Assembly (NCBI GenBank): GCA_038251315.1
Contig: JBBSBK010000052.1
Span: forward strand, 1 to 23,322
Source of the DNA: JBBKXP01 sp038251315
GTDB taxonomy: Bacteria > Pseudomonadota > Alphaproteobacteria > Rhodobacterales > Rhodobacteraceae
Length of the DNA: 23,322 nt
Direction: 5' to 3'
Shown one piece after another: positions 13,490 to 20,965 of this stretch. Numbering within the stretch: position 1 is the first letter of the stretch; each line of letters starts with the position of its first letter. The notes beneath the pieces were generated by a model. The model was not told the DNA's origin and did no database searches. It worked only from the letters and a program-made list of their open reading frames with translations. The position numbers and the translations under genes were made by a program.

Positions 13490-14653
13490 ATGACGATCAA
13501 AGGCAAATCCGAGATGGCCCCCAAACCGATCCGTCTGGGCATGGTCGGCGGCGGGCGCGATGCGTTCATCGGCGGGGTGCATCGGATCGCAGCGCGGATC
13601 GACGGGCGGTTTCAACTGGTCGCGGGATGCTTCAGCGCGACGGCGGAAAAATCGGCGGCCAGCGGGGCCGATCTGGGCATCGACCCGGCCCGCACCTATG
13701 CCGATTTCACCGCAATGGCGCAACGCGAAGCGCGGTTGAAAGACGGGATCGAGGCGGTGGCCATCGTCACCCCGAACCACGTCCACTACGCGGCGGCGCG
13801 CGAATTTCTCAAGCGTGGCATCCACGTGATTTGCGACAAACCACTGACGTCCACGCTGTCGGACGCAAAGAAACTGGTTGCAGCGGCGGAAAAATCCGAC
13901 GCCCTGTTCGTGCTGACCCACAATTACACCGGCTATCCGATGGCCCGCCAAGCCCGCGAGATGGTGGCGGCGGGTGAATTGGGCGACATCCGGCTGGTGC
14001 AGGTGGAATATGCCCAAGACTGGCTGACCGAACCCGCCAGCAACAAACAGGCCGACTGGCGCACTGACCCAGCGCAATCCGGGGCAGGCGGATCGACCGG
14101 CGACATCGGCACGCATGCGTTCAATCTGGCCAGCTTCGTGTCGGGGCTGGAGTTGGAAGCCTTGGCGGCTGATTTGCAGACCTTCGTTTCAGGGCGCAGG
14201 CTTGATGACAATGGCCACGTTCTGCTGCGCTGGAAAGGCGGGGCGCGGGGGATGTTGTGGTGTTCGCAGGTGGCGCCCGGCAACGAAAACGGGCTGCGGC
14301 TGCGGATTTACGGAACCAAAGGCGGGCTGGAATGGGCGCAGGAGGATCCGAATTATCTGTGGCACACGCCGTTTGGCGAACCCAAACGGCTGATCACCCG
14401 TGGCGGGGCGGGTTCCGGTGCGGCGGCAGGCCGGGTCAGCCGCATTCCGCCGGGCCACCCCGAAGGTTATCTGGAAGGCTTTGCTACGATCTATGCCGAG
14501 GCGGCGCGGGCGATCCAAGCCCGGCGCGGCGGCGTGGCGGTGGACCCCGACGTGATATTTCCGACGGTGCAGGACGGCCTGAAGGGGGTGCAGTTTGTCG
14601 ACGCCTGCGTGCGGTCGTCGGCGCGGAACGCGGCTTGGGTCAGCCTTGGTTGA
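13490..14653 (+). CDS. Gfo/Idh/MocA-family NAD(P)-dependent oxidoreductase
   Basis: 387 residues. The ATG at 13490 directly follows the previous TAG; an internal ATG eight codons later (MAPKPIRLG) is an alternative start. The N-terminal Rossmann fold has GMVGGGRDAFIGGVH (about 17-31) and VAIVTPNHVHY (about 90-100). The catalytic lysine is K117 in the CDKP motif, and GDIGTHA supplies D205 and H209 of the active site. The C-terminal alpha/beta domain holds the substrate pocket. Members oxidise or reduce a hydroxyl of sugars, cyclitols or glycosides. As the last gene of the epimerase operon it probably generates or removes a keto sugar. The GVH insertion loop after the glycine motif marks a subgroup whose substrate I cannot name. 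Confidence 0.93.
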   Translation: MTIKGKSEMAPKPIRLGMVGGGRDAFIGGVHRIAARIDGRFQLVAGCFSATAEKSAASGADLGIDPARTYADFTAMAQREARLKDGIEAVAIVTPNHVHYAAAREFLKRGIHVICDKPLTSTLSDAKKLVAAAEKSDALFVLTHNYTGYPMARQAREMVAAGELGDIRLVQVEYAQDWLTEPASNKQADWRTDPAQSGAGGSTGDIGTHAFNLASFVSGLELEALAADLQTFVSGRRLDDNGHVLLRWKGGARGMLWCSQVAPGNENGLRLRIYGTKGGLEWAQEDPNYLWHTPFGEPKRLITRGGAGSGAAAGRVSRIPPGHPEGYLEGFATIYAEAARAIQARRGGVAVDPDVIFPTVQDGLKGVQFVDACVRSSARNAAWVSLG

Positions 14654-14663
14654 AGTTTCAACA

Positions 14664-14693
14664 CGCCACCCCGAGTTTTGATTTGGGGTGGCG
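14664..14693 (+). terminator. Hairpin terminator after the oxidoreductase gene
   Basis: CGCCACCCC (14664-14672) pairs perfectly with GGGGTGGCG (14685-14693) around a 12-nt loop, starting 11 nt after the stop codon. No T run follows, so it may work with Rho or mainly protect the 3' end. The remaining bases to 14850 contain no gene I can support. Confidence 0.65.
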
Positions 14694-14850
14694 CAATAGC
14701 TTGAAATCGTTTGGTTACCACGGATTCTGCCCATTCGGTCAATTTGACTTCCGTTCGCTTTGGCGCATTTTCTGAATCTAAAACACCACACCCCCAGACA
14801 ACTTTTTCGGCACACTGGACGCAATCGCGCGGGCGTGATTCTGATTTCAC

Positions 14851-15411
14851 ATGACACAAACCAATCGGCCCCTGATCCTGACCGCCGCGATCACCGTGAT
14901 TGCGCTGATCGTTCTTTACGGCATGGGTCGCGATCTGATCTGCCCCTGCGGCAACATCAAATTCTGGGGCGGCAATACCCCGCTGATCGAAAGCAGCAAG
15001 CATCTGTTCGACTGGTACACGCCGTCGCATTTGCTGCACGGCTTCCTGGTCTTCGGTCTGCTGTGGCTGGTTGCCCGCCGGGTGCCGCTGGGCTGGCGGT
15101 TGGTGATCGCGACAATGATCGAGGCGTCGTGGGAGGTATTGGAAAATACGCCGATGGTCATCAACGCCTACCGCGAGTTACCCGCCGGAGCCGGGTATTC
15201 GGGCGACAGCGTAATCAATTCAGCGATGGACATTGGCGCGATGTTTCTGGGGTTCTGGCTGGCTTCGCGGCTTCCCGTCTGGGCCTCAGTCCTTGTGATC
15301 GTCGGATTCGAGGTGCTTACGGTCTGGTTGATCCGGGACGGTCTGGCTTTGAATATCTTGATGCTGATTCACCCGATCGACGCGGTATCGGCATGGCAGA
15401 CGGGCAGCTGA
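14851..15411 (+). CDS. DUF2585 / UPF0314 family integral membrane protein
   Basis: 186 residues with about five hydrophobic segments: about 8-24, 61-75, 81-92 (weak), 128-144 and 146-165. Family marks are ICPCGNIKFWGG just after TM1, the conserved SSKHLFDWYTPSHLLHGF loop, the helix EASWEVLENTPMVINAYRE, and GYSGDSVINSAMDIGAMFLGFWLASRLP. The C-terminal HPIDAVSAWQ is also typical as I recall the family. The conserved histidines and acidic residues facing the membrane are striking, but the function is unknown. I see no clear ribosome-binding site, and its promoter is not obvious. The preceding hairpin separates it from the sugar operon, so it is probably an independent housekeeping-type gene. Confidence 0.85.
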   Translation: MTQTNRPLILTAAITVIALIVLYGMGRDLICPCGNIKFWGGNTPLIESSKHLFDWYTPSHLLHGFLVFGLLWLVARRVPLGWRLVIATMIEASWEVLENTPMVINAYRELPAGAGYSGDSVINSAMDIGAMFLGFWLASRLPVWASVLVIVGFEVLTVWLIRDGLALNILMLIHPIDAVSAWQTGS

Positions 15412-15500
15412 CGGCGCCAGAAATTGCCAGTATTCGGCCCCGCGATTGACGCATTTCACGACCAGTCTGAACCCAAACAGGCAATAAACAGGCCGCACAT

Positions 15501-16301
15501 ATGCGCAAGATCGGGGCGATCCTTTTCGGTATTTTCAGACTGCCAGTTTGGCTGGCGTTCGGACTCGCCGCCATTTTCGGCGGGTTCGGTTTTTGGCAAC
15601 TGACCGCTGGTGGAATCGCCAACCTGCCGATTGCAGCCGATATTGCCAAGTGGATCGGGGTCGACCTGACCAACCCGGCCCTTGCCACCGCGACGGTGTT
15701 CAGCCTTTGCCTGAAAATCAGCGGTGGGCTGGCGATTTATGGGCTGCTATCCGCGACATTCGGGAAATCCATCGCAGCGACGCCGGTGGTGGCGGCGTTT
15801 CGCGCGGCCACGCTGGACGATGAAACCGAAACCCCCAGCTACATCGTCCAGAACAAGGCCAAGGTCAAACGCACCTACGCCTTTCATGACAATCTACAGC
15901 GGCGCCTCGGGCAACCGATGGGTCCGGCCGCTACCGGGCCCAAAACCGGCGGCTTCGGCGCGGCCCTGCGCCATCTGGTTGTGTTGTGCTGTCTGGTCGG
16001 GTTCGGTCTGGTTGGCGCATCGGTTCTGCTGGCACCCCCGGCAACGGACGCTGTAACCGCAGACGCAAGCGCCCCTGCGGCGCTGAGCGCAACGATCACT
16101 GACACGCTTGGCTGGGCGCTGCCGCTGGGCCGGGCGTGGTTCGATGCGACCTATGCCAGCGCTTTGGATGGCGACATCGTCGCGCGGGCCAAGATCGGGT
16201 CACTGGGTTTGGGCGGGTTCCTGCTGCTGATGCAGCTCAAAAAACTGCTGTTTGGTCGTAAACGCCGCCGTCCGCAGACCCTGCAACAGCAGTTCTGTTA
16301 A
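15501..16301 (+). CDS. Hypothetical multi-pass membrane protein
   Basis: 266 residues, family not recognised. Hydrophobic segments are seen at about 7-33, 61-83, 149-168 and 225-240. A soluble stretch at about 100-145 is charged, and an Ala/Thr/Asp-rich low-complexity linker lies at about 170-190. The C-terminus is strongly basic (LLFGRKRRRPQ) and ends in cysteine. The basic tail should be cytoplasmic by the positive-inside rule. Codon use and GC look like those of the neighbours. It overlaps the mipZ gene tail to tail, their stop codons sharing TTAA. No function is suggested beyond membrane location. Confidence 0.75.
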   Translation: MRKIGAILFGIFRLPVWLAFGLAAIFGGFGFWQLTAGGIANLPIAADIAKWIGVDLTNPALATATVFSLCLKISGGLAIYGLLSATFGKSIAATPVVAAFRAATLDDETETPSYIVQNKAKVKRTYAFHDNLQRRLGQPMGPAATGPKTGGFGAALRHLVVLCCLVGFGLVGASVLLAPPATDAVTADASAPAALSATITDTLGWALPLGRAWFDATYASALDGDIVARAKIGSLGLGGFLLLMQLKKLLFGRKRRRPQTLQQQFC

Positions 16302-17107
16302 AAGCTTACTGACACACCCGGCAGGTTCAGCGCCTTCATCAAATCGCGCAGTTCCTGCCGTGCGGCGACGTTGGAAATGTTCATGTTGGTCACGCCGATG
16401 TCGCGCAGATCCAGCAGGGTCAGGCCGCGCGGGAACAATTCGCGGAAAATTACCCGTTCATTGAATCCCGGCGCCGAGCGGAACCCGATTCGACGTGCCA
16501 GTTTGTCGATCACCACCTGCATCTTCTGCTTGTTGACCATGTTCTGCGCGCCCAGACGATTGCGCAGGACGACCCAGTCGATCGGCTCCAGCCCGGCCTG
16601 TGCGCGGAGCTGCCGCGCGTTCCAGACCATTTCGGAATAGACCGAGGGGCCGGTAATCGTTTCGCCATCGGTGTCCACATGGGCCAGCAAGTCGAAATCG
16701 ACGAAACTGTCGTTCAGCGGCGTGATCAGGGTATCGGCCAGCGAATGCGCCACTTGTGACAGCCGCGTATGGCTACCGGGGCAATCAATCAGGATAAAAT
16801 CGCTGTCGGGTTCAAGTCCCGCAACAGCAGCACTTAGCCTGTGATCGAACACGTTTTCGCCCGGTTGCAGGGTCGCCTGATTGGCCTCGGGCAATTCGTG
16901 ATAAGTCGGTGAGGGCAGATCAAGCCCCGCCTCGGCCAAATATTTCTGCCGGTTAGCAATATAGCGGCCAAGAGTTTTCTGACGCAGGTCAAGGTCAAGC
17001 GTGCCGACCTTGTGACCCATCCGGGCAAGGGCCGTGGCCACATGCATCGACACTGTCGATTTGCCCGCACCACCTTTTTCGTTTCCCACGACGATGATAT
17101 GCGCCAC
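16298..17107 (-). CDS. mipZ: Division-plane positioning ATPase MipZ
   Basis: 269 residues from a GTG at 17107. This start puts the protein directly on the first strand (AHIIVVGNEKGGAGKST), with AAGGGG upstream as a possible ribosome-binding site. ATG at 17128 (MIQGAGSVAHII) is the main alternative. It is a ParA/MinD-type ATPase: deviant Walker A KGGAGKST (11-18), switch I region TLDLDLRQKTLGRY with D38 and D40, and Walker B LIDCPGSH. The central NRLGAQNMVNKQKM segment and the FNERVIFRELFPRGLTLLDL block mark MipZ rather than ParA. In alphaproteobacteria MipZ forms gradients from ParB-bound origins and restricts FtsZ ring assembly to midcell. It is a lone gene here. Confidence 0.93.
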   Translation of the reverse strand: MAHIIVVGNEKGGAGKSTVSMHVATALARMGHKVGTLDLDLRQKTLGRYIANRQKYLAEAGLDLPSPTYHELPEANQATLQPGENVFDHRLSAAVAGLEPDSDFILIDCPGSHTRLSQVAHSLADTLITPLNDSFVDFDLLAHVDTDGETITGPSVYSEMVWNARQLRAQAGLEPIDWVVLRNRLGAQNMVNKQKMQVVIDKLARRIGFRSAPGFNERVIFRELFPRGLTLLDLRDIGVTNMNISNVAARQELRDLMKALNLPGVSVSF

Positions 17108-17469
17108 GCTGCCTGCCCCTTGGATCATGTTCTTGGGACGCACTATATGTTGTGGGTCTGACAAGGGAAAGCCGCGACGACCAACTGCCGACAATTCAAG
17201 ACATCTCTTGACATATGGGCCACGGGGGTCCATCTGCCCCCTGACCGATGCAAGCTGCCGCGTGAGCAGAGCGTGATCGCATAGATCACCGCAAGGCGTC
17301 GTATCATTTCTGGTTCCCACATCACGCAGGGGTCCCGCGCCATGACGGCGTTTGGGCAATGCGGCCTGACTGTCAGCTTTTGGCGCAACCTTTGCTGTCG
17401 CATGGGTCACTCCGGCCTGTGGGAAACCCTATACGCGGGCAGTGGCCTGCTGACTTGAAAGAAGAAATC
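17108..17469. promoter_or_regulatory. Divergent intergenic region between mipZ and the RNA helicase gene
   Basis: 362 bases with no gene I can support; in-frame extensions of both neighbours into it lack family similarity. A TATAGT (minus strand, 17142-17147) lies 35 nt before the mipZ start and could be its -10, without a convincing -35. TTGACA (plus strand, 17208-17213) is a perfect -35 hexamer but no good -10 follows. A GGGGG/CCCCC stem (17224-17228 with 17237-17241) is present. The helicase gene has a GAAAGAAG ribosome-binding site just before its ATG. Confidence 0.4.
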
Positions 17470-18753
17470 ATGGACTTTGATATGCTGGGCCTCGCGCCCC
17501 GCCTTGTGGCGAAATTGGCCGAACAGGGCATCACCGACCCCACCCCGATCCAGAAACAGGCGATCCCGCACGCGATGAACGGGCGCGATGTGATGGGTCT
17601 GGCGCAGACCGGATCGGGCAAAACCGCCGCGTTTGGCCTGCCGATGGTCGACGCGCTGATGAAGGCGGGCGTGAAACCGAACCCTAAATGCGTGCGCGGT
17701 CTGGTGCTGGCCCCGACGCGCGAACTGGCCAAACAGATCTCGGACAACTTGACCGCCTATACCCAAGGCAGCCACCTCAAGGTCGCGCTTGTCGTCGGTG
17801 GTGCCGGCATCACCGCGCAGATGAAGCGGCTGGCAGGCGGTGTCGATCTGCTGGTCGCCACCCCCGGTCGCCTGATCGACTTGCTGGACCGGCGTGCGGT
17901 GCGGCTGGACGAAACCGTTTATCTGGTGCTGGACGAGGCCGACCAGATGCTCGACATGGGCTTTATCCACGCTCTGCGCCGGATCGCTCCACTGCTGGCG
18001 AAGGACCGCCAGACGATGATGTTTTCGGCGACGATGCCGAAACTGATGGCTGAACTGTCGACGTCGTTCCTGACCGACCCGGTGCGGGTGCAGGTCGATC
18101 AACCCGGCAAGCCTGTCGAGAAGATCGCCCAGTCGGTGCATTTCGTCTCCAAGGCGGCCAAGAACGACATGCTGGTCGAATTGCTGGACAAGCATCGCAA
18201 TGAATTGGCGCTGGTGTTCGGGCGCACCAAGCACGGGATGGAAAAGCTGAGCAAATTCCTGATCGCCAAAGGGTTTGCCGCCGCGTCGATCCACGGCAAC
18301 AAAAGTCAGGGGCAGCGTGATCGCGCCATCACCGAATTCAAATCGGGCAAGGTGCGGATTCTGGTAGCGACCGATGTGGCGGCCCGTGGTCTTGATATCC
18401 CTGACGTGCGCCACGTTTATAATTACGAAATGCCCAACGTCGCCGAAAACTATGTCCACCGGATCGGTCGCACCGCACGGGCCGGGGCAGATGGCGCCGC
18501 GATCGCGTTGGTCGCCCCCGACGAGATGATCGAACTGTTCGACATCCAGAAGGCAATGAAGGCCGACATCCCCGTTGCATCGGGGCGCCCCTGGGAGGTT
18601 CTGCCGGGGCAGAAGAAGAGGCCCAATGGCGGCGGCGGTGGTGGAGGCGGCAATGGCCAGCGACGGCGCTTTGGCGGCGGTGGAAACGCCGCAGAAGCAC
18701 CGAAACCGGGCGGTCAACGGCGGCGCAAGCCCCAAAGCCGCCGGGTCGCCTGA
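17470..18753 (+). CDS. DEAD-box ATP-dependent RNA helicase (RhlE-type)
   Basis: 427 residues. The ATG at 17470 is preceded by GAAAGAAG and starts the usual FDMLGLAPRLVAKLAEQGITDPTPIQ N-terminus. The motifs are complete: Q motif PTPIQKQ, motif I AQTGSGKT (45-52), Ia PTREL (82-86), Ib TPGR (131-134), II DEAD (155-158), III SAT (186-188), V DVAARGLD, VI HRIGRTARAG. After the helicase core (about 375) there is a tail rich in glycine and arginine, including a run of eight glycines and RRRKPQSRR. Such tails bind RNA non-specifically. RhlE-type helicases remodel rRNA and mRNA during ribosome assembly and decay. Monocistronic, ending in a hairpin. Confidence 0.93.
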   Translation: MDFDMLGLAPRLVAKLAEQGITDPTPIQKQAIPHAMNGRDVMGLAQTGSGKTAAFGLPMVDALMKAGVKPNPKCVRGLVLAPTRELAKQISDNLTAYTQGSHLKVALVVGGAGITAQMKRLAGGVDLLVATPGRLIDLLDRRAVRLDETVYLVLDEADQMLDMGFIHALRRIAPLLAKDRQTMMFSATMPKLMAELSTSFLTDPVRVQVDQPGKPVEKIAQSVHFVSKAAKNDMLVELLDKHRNELALVFGRTKHGMEKLSKFLIAKGFAAASIHGNKSQGQRDRAITEFKSGKVRILVATDVAARGLDIPDVRHVYNYEMPNVAENYVHRIGRTARAGADGAAIALVAPDEMIELFDIQKAMKADIPVASGRPWEVLPGQKKRPNGGGGGGGGNGQRRRFGGGGNAAEAPKPGGQRRRKPQSRRVA

Positions 18754-18762
18754 ACGGATGAG

Positions 18763-18785
18763 CGGCGGGCCATTGCGGCCCGCCG
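18763..18785. terminator. Bidirectional hairpin between convergent genes
   Basis: CGGCGGGCC (18763-18771) pairs with GGCCCGCCG (18777-18785) around ATTGC, a perfect 9-bp GC stem. It sits between the helicase stop and the stop of the leftward RTX gene, so it can serve both. Confidence 0.75.
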
Positions 18786-18792
18786 TTCGCGT

Positions 18793-20076
18793 TCAAAAGA
18801 CGAAGTCGGATGCATCCAGTTGCGCAACGCTGATGCCGACCAACTGAAACGACGCCGCGCCATAGTTGACGACGATTCCATCCACATCGGTCACCATGGT
18901 AAGATCGGACATGCCGTTCACCCCTGTGCCGTGCAGATTCAACAGGTCGATCCCGTTTTCAAAATCCATGACCCTTTCGCGCCAGACATCGCGGTCGGCC
19001 ATCACGAAGGTATCGGCGCCGGCGCCGCCCCAGAATTCGTCGCGGCCCTGAGCGCCGACCAGCGTGTCGTTGCCCGCGCCGCCAAACAGGGTGTCGCAAC
19101 CGTTGCCACCGTTCAGCACGTCGTCACCCGCCATTCCAAAAATTGCATCTGCGCCAAAATTGCCACTCAACCGGTTGTTGCCGGCATTGCCCTGCAAAAC
19201 ATTACTGCGCCAGTTTCCGATGCCGTTGATATCCGCGGTGCCCGTTAAGGTCAGGTTTTCAACCTCAACTCCGGCGACCAACAACGAATAGCTGACCGAG
19301 GCGCGTACAGTATCGGTGCCGGCGTCGCGAAGTTCGACAATCCGGTCCCCGGGGTTGTTGACGATATAGAGATCGTCGCCGTTCCCGCCGGCCATGCGGT
19401 CAGCCCCCAAGGTCCCGTGCAGCGTGTCATCGGGACTGACGGCAGCGCTGATCAGTGCGTTGGCCAGCCGATCCGCGAAACTGTTTGAATAGTGGAGCAA
19501 GTCCCGGAACATGCCTTCAGTCGAACGCGGGGAGAACGTGCCCAGCGAGTCCGGATCGACCAGCCGGATGTTGTCGCGGGTATCGGTGATAGCATGTTGT
19601 GCCTCGATGATCGTGGTCCAGTTGCTGCGATTGGTGGCCATCGGCGCCTGTACGGACAGCGACGAGATGACGAAATTTGCGGTGTCGATCCCGGTCGCGC
19701 GCGTGCCGGTCGCCGCATCGACGGCACTTCGGAAGTCGTCGATCAGGGTGGTCAGCCGGGACTGATACTCTGCGGCCCTGGCAACGGCAACTGTGTCAGC
19801 CTCGCCTTGCAGCCAGATGATTCCGGCGATCTGGCCGGACGGGTTGGCCCGCAACATCTGCACCGTCTGATCGACAAGGGTGGCGCGCAGTTCGGTTGGG
19901 CTGGCCCAGTCTTGTGCGGCACGCGAATAGGTCAGCGGTGCGCCGTTCGCGCAAACCGAAACAAGGCGATAATTGCCAACACCATATCGGTCGTTCAATT
20001 GGTCGATCATCTCGTTTTCGATCGCCACGGCATTGCTTTGACCGGCAAGGACAAAAATCGGAATTCCCAAGGTCAT
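18793..20076 (-). CDS. Secreted SGNH-type esterase (sialate O-acetylesterase-like domain) with RTX calcium-binding repeats
   Basis: 427 residues with an AGGAGA ribosome-binding site. Residues 1-210 are an SGNH/SASA (DUF303, carbohydrate esterase 6-like) domain: nucleophile S14 in LAGQSNA, the WLQGE block (88-92) and the putative catalytic histidine H195 in DLLHYS. Residues about 215-290 contain one degenerate RTX unit (GGNGDDLYIV) and a beta-rich VENLTLTGTADING segment. Residues about 296-358 hold a run of nonapeptide-type RTX repeats (GNAGNNRLSG, GMAGDDVLNG, GNGCDTLFG, GAGNDTLVG, GAGADTFVM). No N-terminal signal peptide is present and the protein ends DFVF, as expected for type I (HlyD/TolC) export with a C-terminal signal. 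It probably removes acetyl groups from an extracellular polysaccharide after folding with calcium. Confidence 0.88.
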   Translation of the reverse strand: MTLGIPIFVLAGQSNAVAIENEMIDQLNDRYGVGNYRLVSVCANGAPLTYSRAAQDWASPTELRATLVDQTVQMLRANPSGQIAGIIWLQGEADTVAVARAAEYQSRLTTLIDDFRSAVDAATGTRATGIDTANFVISSLSVQAPMATNRSNWTTIIEAQHAITDTRDNIRLVDPDSLGTFSPRSTEGMFRDLLHYSNSFADRLANALISAAVSPDDTLHGTLGADRMAGGNGDDLYIVNNPGDRIVELRDAGTDTVRASVSYSLLVAGVEVENLTLTGTADINGIGNWRSNVLQGNAGNNRLSGNFGADAIFGMAGDDVLNGGNGCDTLFGGAGNDTLVGAQGRDEFWGGAGADTFVMADRDVWRERVMDFENGIDLLNLHGTGVNGMSDLTMVTDVDGIVVNYGAASFQLVGISVAQLDASDFVF

Positions 20077-20167
20077 TCTCCTGCTGGCCCCCGCCGCAGA
20101 AGGTTCCAGATCAGGCTTAAGATCGAATTAATCCAGTTTGGCCAATTCGTTAGAATTCAGGGAAAAG

Positions 20168-20965
20168 TCAGGCGATTGCCGCTGCCGCCGACCGGATCTG
20201 CTGCCAAACGATCCCGCCATACTCCGCATTGGCATGGATCACATCGGTGTCGGGCTGGGCAAAGCGCGTGTTCAGGCGCACCGCACCCGTGGTGTAGGTG
20301 CGGCGCGTCAGGCCTTGCGCCGTCAGACTTTGGGGCGGTTGACTCAGCACTGTGAGGTTGCAGAACCCGGCAAATGCGGCTTGGTGGGCTTGGGTCAGTA
20401 CTGCTTGACAGGCCTGCGCATCGCCCGAAGAAGCTGCCCGTTTCAGGAATGGATGTTTGCCAGCCGTGTCAAAGATTGCTTCGGACGGGGCGGGTTCGCG
20501 CACCAGCAGGATCGGCACTGTCAGGCCGGCCCTGATCGCCGTGACATAGCGATGCGTCAGCCCGACGCGAATCCGTGCGGCAAGCCCCGCGCACAGCGCC
20601 GGTTCAGACAACAGCGGCGGGCGATCCGGCCCGGTTTTGCCCAATGCCGCCCGGCTGCCCGGCCAGCCATGAATCAGGTGATCGCCGAGCAGCGGTTTGA
20701 TCTGAAACAAGGTCGCCGTCATCGCCACCACGACGATCACGTCGCAGGCGGCCAAATCGACTTCCGGGGGCATTCCGTATGTGGCGAACTGTTTCATCAG
20801 CCCCGGATCGCGCGTCGACAGCACCCCGGCAGGGTCGATCGTGAAAACATCCGGGCCAGTGCCGGGGGCGGCAAAGAACTGACAGGTCATATCGTCCTGC
20901 GGCATGTCGGCAAGGGATTTGATCAGCATGCCCGCATGCGAATTTCCGATGATGCAAATCTTCAT
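20168..20965 (-). CDS. SGNH-hydrolase-like protein, partner of the GSCFA protein
   Basis: 265 residues; the ATG overlaps the upstream stop as ATGA. It starts with a short beta strand and the motif CIIGNSHAG with S9 as candidate nucleophile. Near the C-terminus is DVIHAN, a D-x-x-H pair (D241, H244) in the position of SGNH block V. A strand VIVVVAMTATLFQ and a LTVPILLVREPAPSEA segment fit the flavodoxin-like SGNH core. No signal peptide or membrane helix is seen, so a cytoplasmic location is expected. It probably works with the GSCFA protein on the same substrate, for example as an acyl-transfer or esterase partner in polysaccharide synthesis. The family is inferred from motifs only. Confidence 0.72.
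   Translation of the reverse strand: MKICIIGNSHAGMLIKSLADMPQDDMTCQFFAAPGTGPDVFTIDPAGVLSTRDPGLMKQFATYGMPPEVDLAACDVIVVVAMTATLFQIKPLLGDHLIHGWPGSRAALGKTGPDRPPLLSEPALCAGLAARIRVGLTHRYVTAIRAGLTVPILLVREPAPSEAIFDTAGKHPFLKRAASSGDAQACQAVLTQAHQAAFAGFCNLTVLSQPPQSLTAQGLTRRTYTTGAVRLNTRFAQPDTDVIHANAEYGGIVWQQIRSAAAAIA

Noticed and set aside
12386..14116. Long minus-strand open frame (576 codons) opposite the epimerase and oxidoreductase genes
   Set aside because: Its translation is rich in R, H, G and P with no family similarity, while the plus strand encodes clearly recognisable enzymes over the same bases. It is a high-GC antisense shadow.
14712..14720. TGGTTACCA palindrome before the DUF2585 gene as a further GntR operator
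   Set aside because: The spacer is one base instead of three, and no promoter elements overlap it in the way seen at the other sites.
17108..17410. N-terminal extension of MipZ by about 100 residues
   Set aside because: MipZ proteins start directly at the first strand before the deviant Walker A motif; the extension lacks any similarity.
18625..18750. Repetitive GGC/GGT-rich stretch at the end of the helicase gene as a DNA repeat element
   Set aside because: It is explained by the Gly/Arg-rich RNA-binding tail of the helicase, in frame to the stop codon.
19020..19190. Periodic repeats in the RTX gene as a CRISPR-like array
   Set aside because: The periodicity follows the nine-residue RTX protein repeat, varies in sequence, and lies inside an open reading frame.
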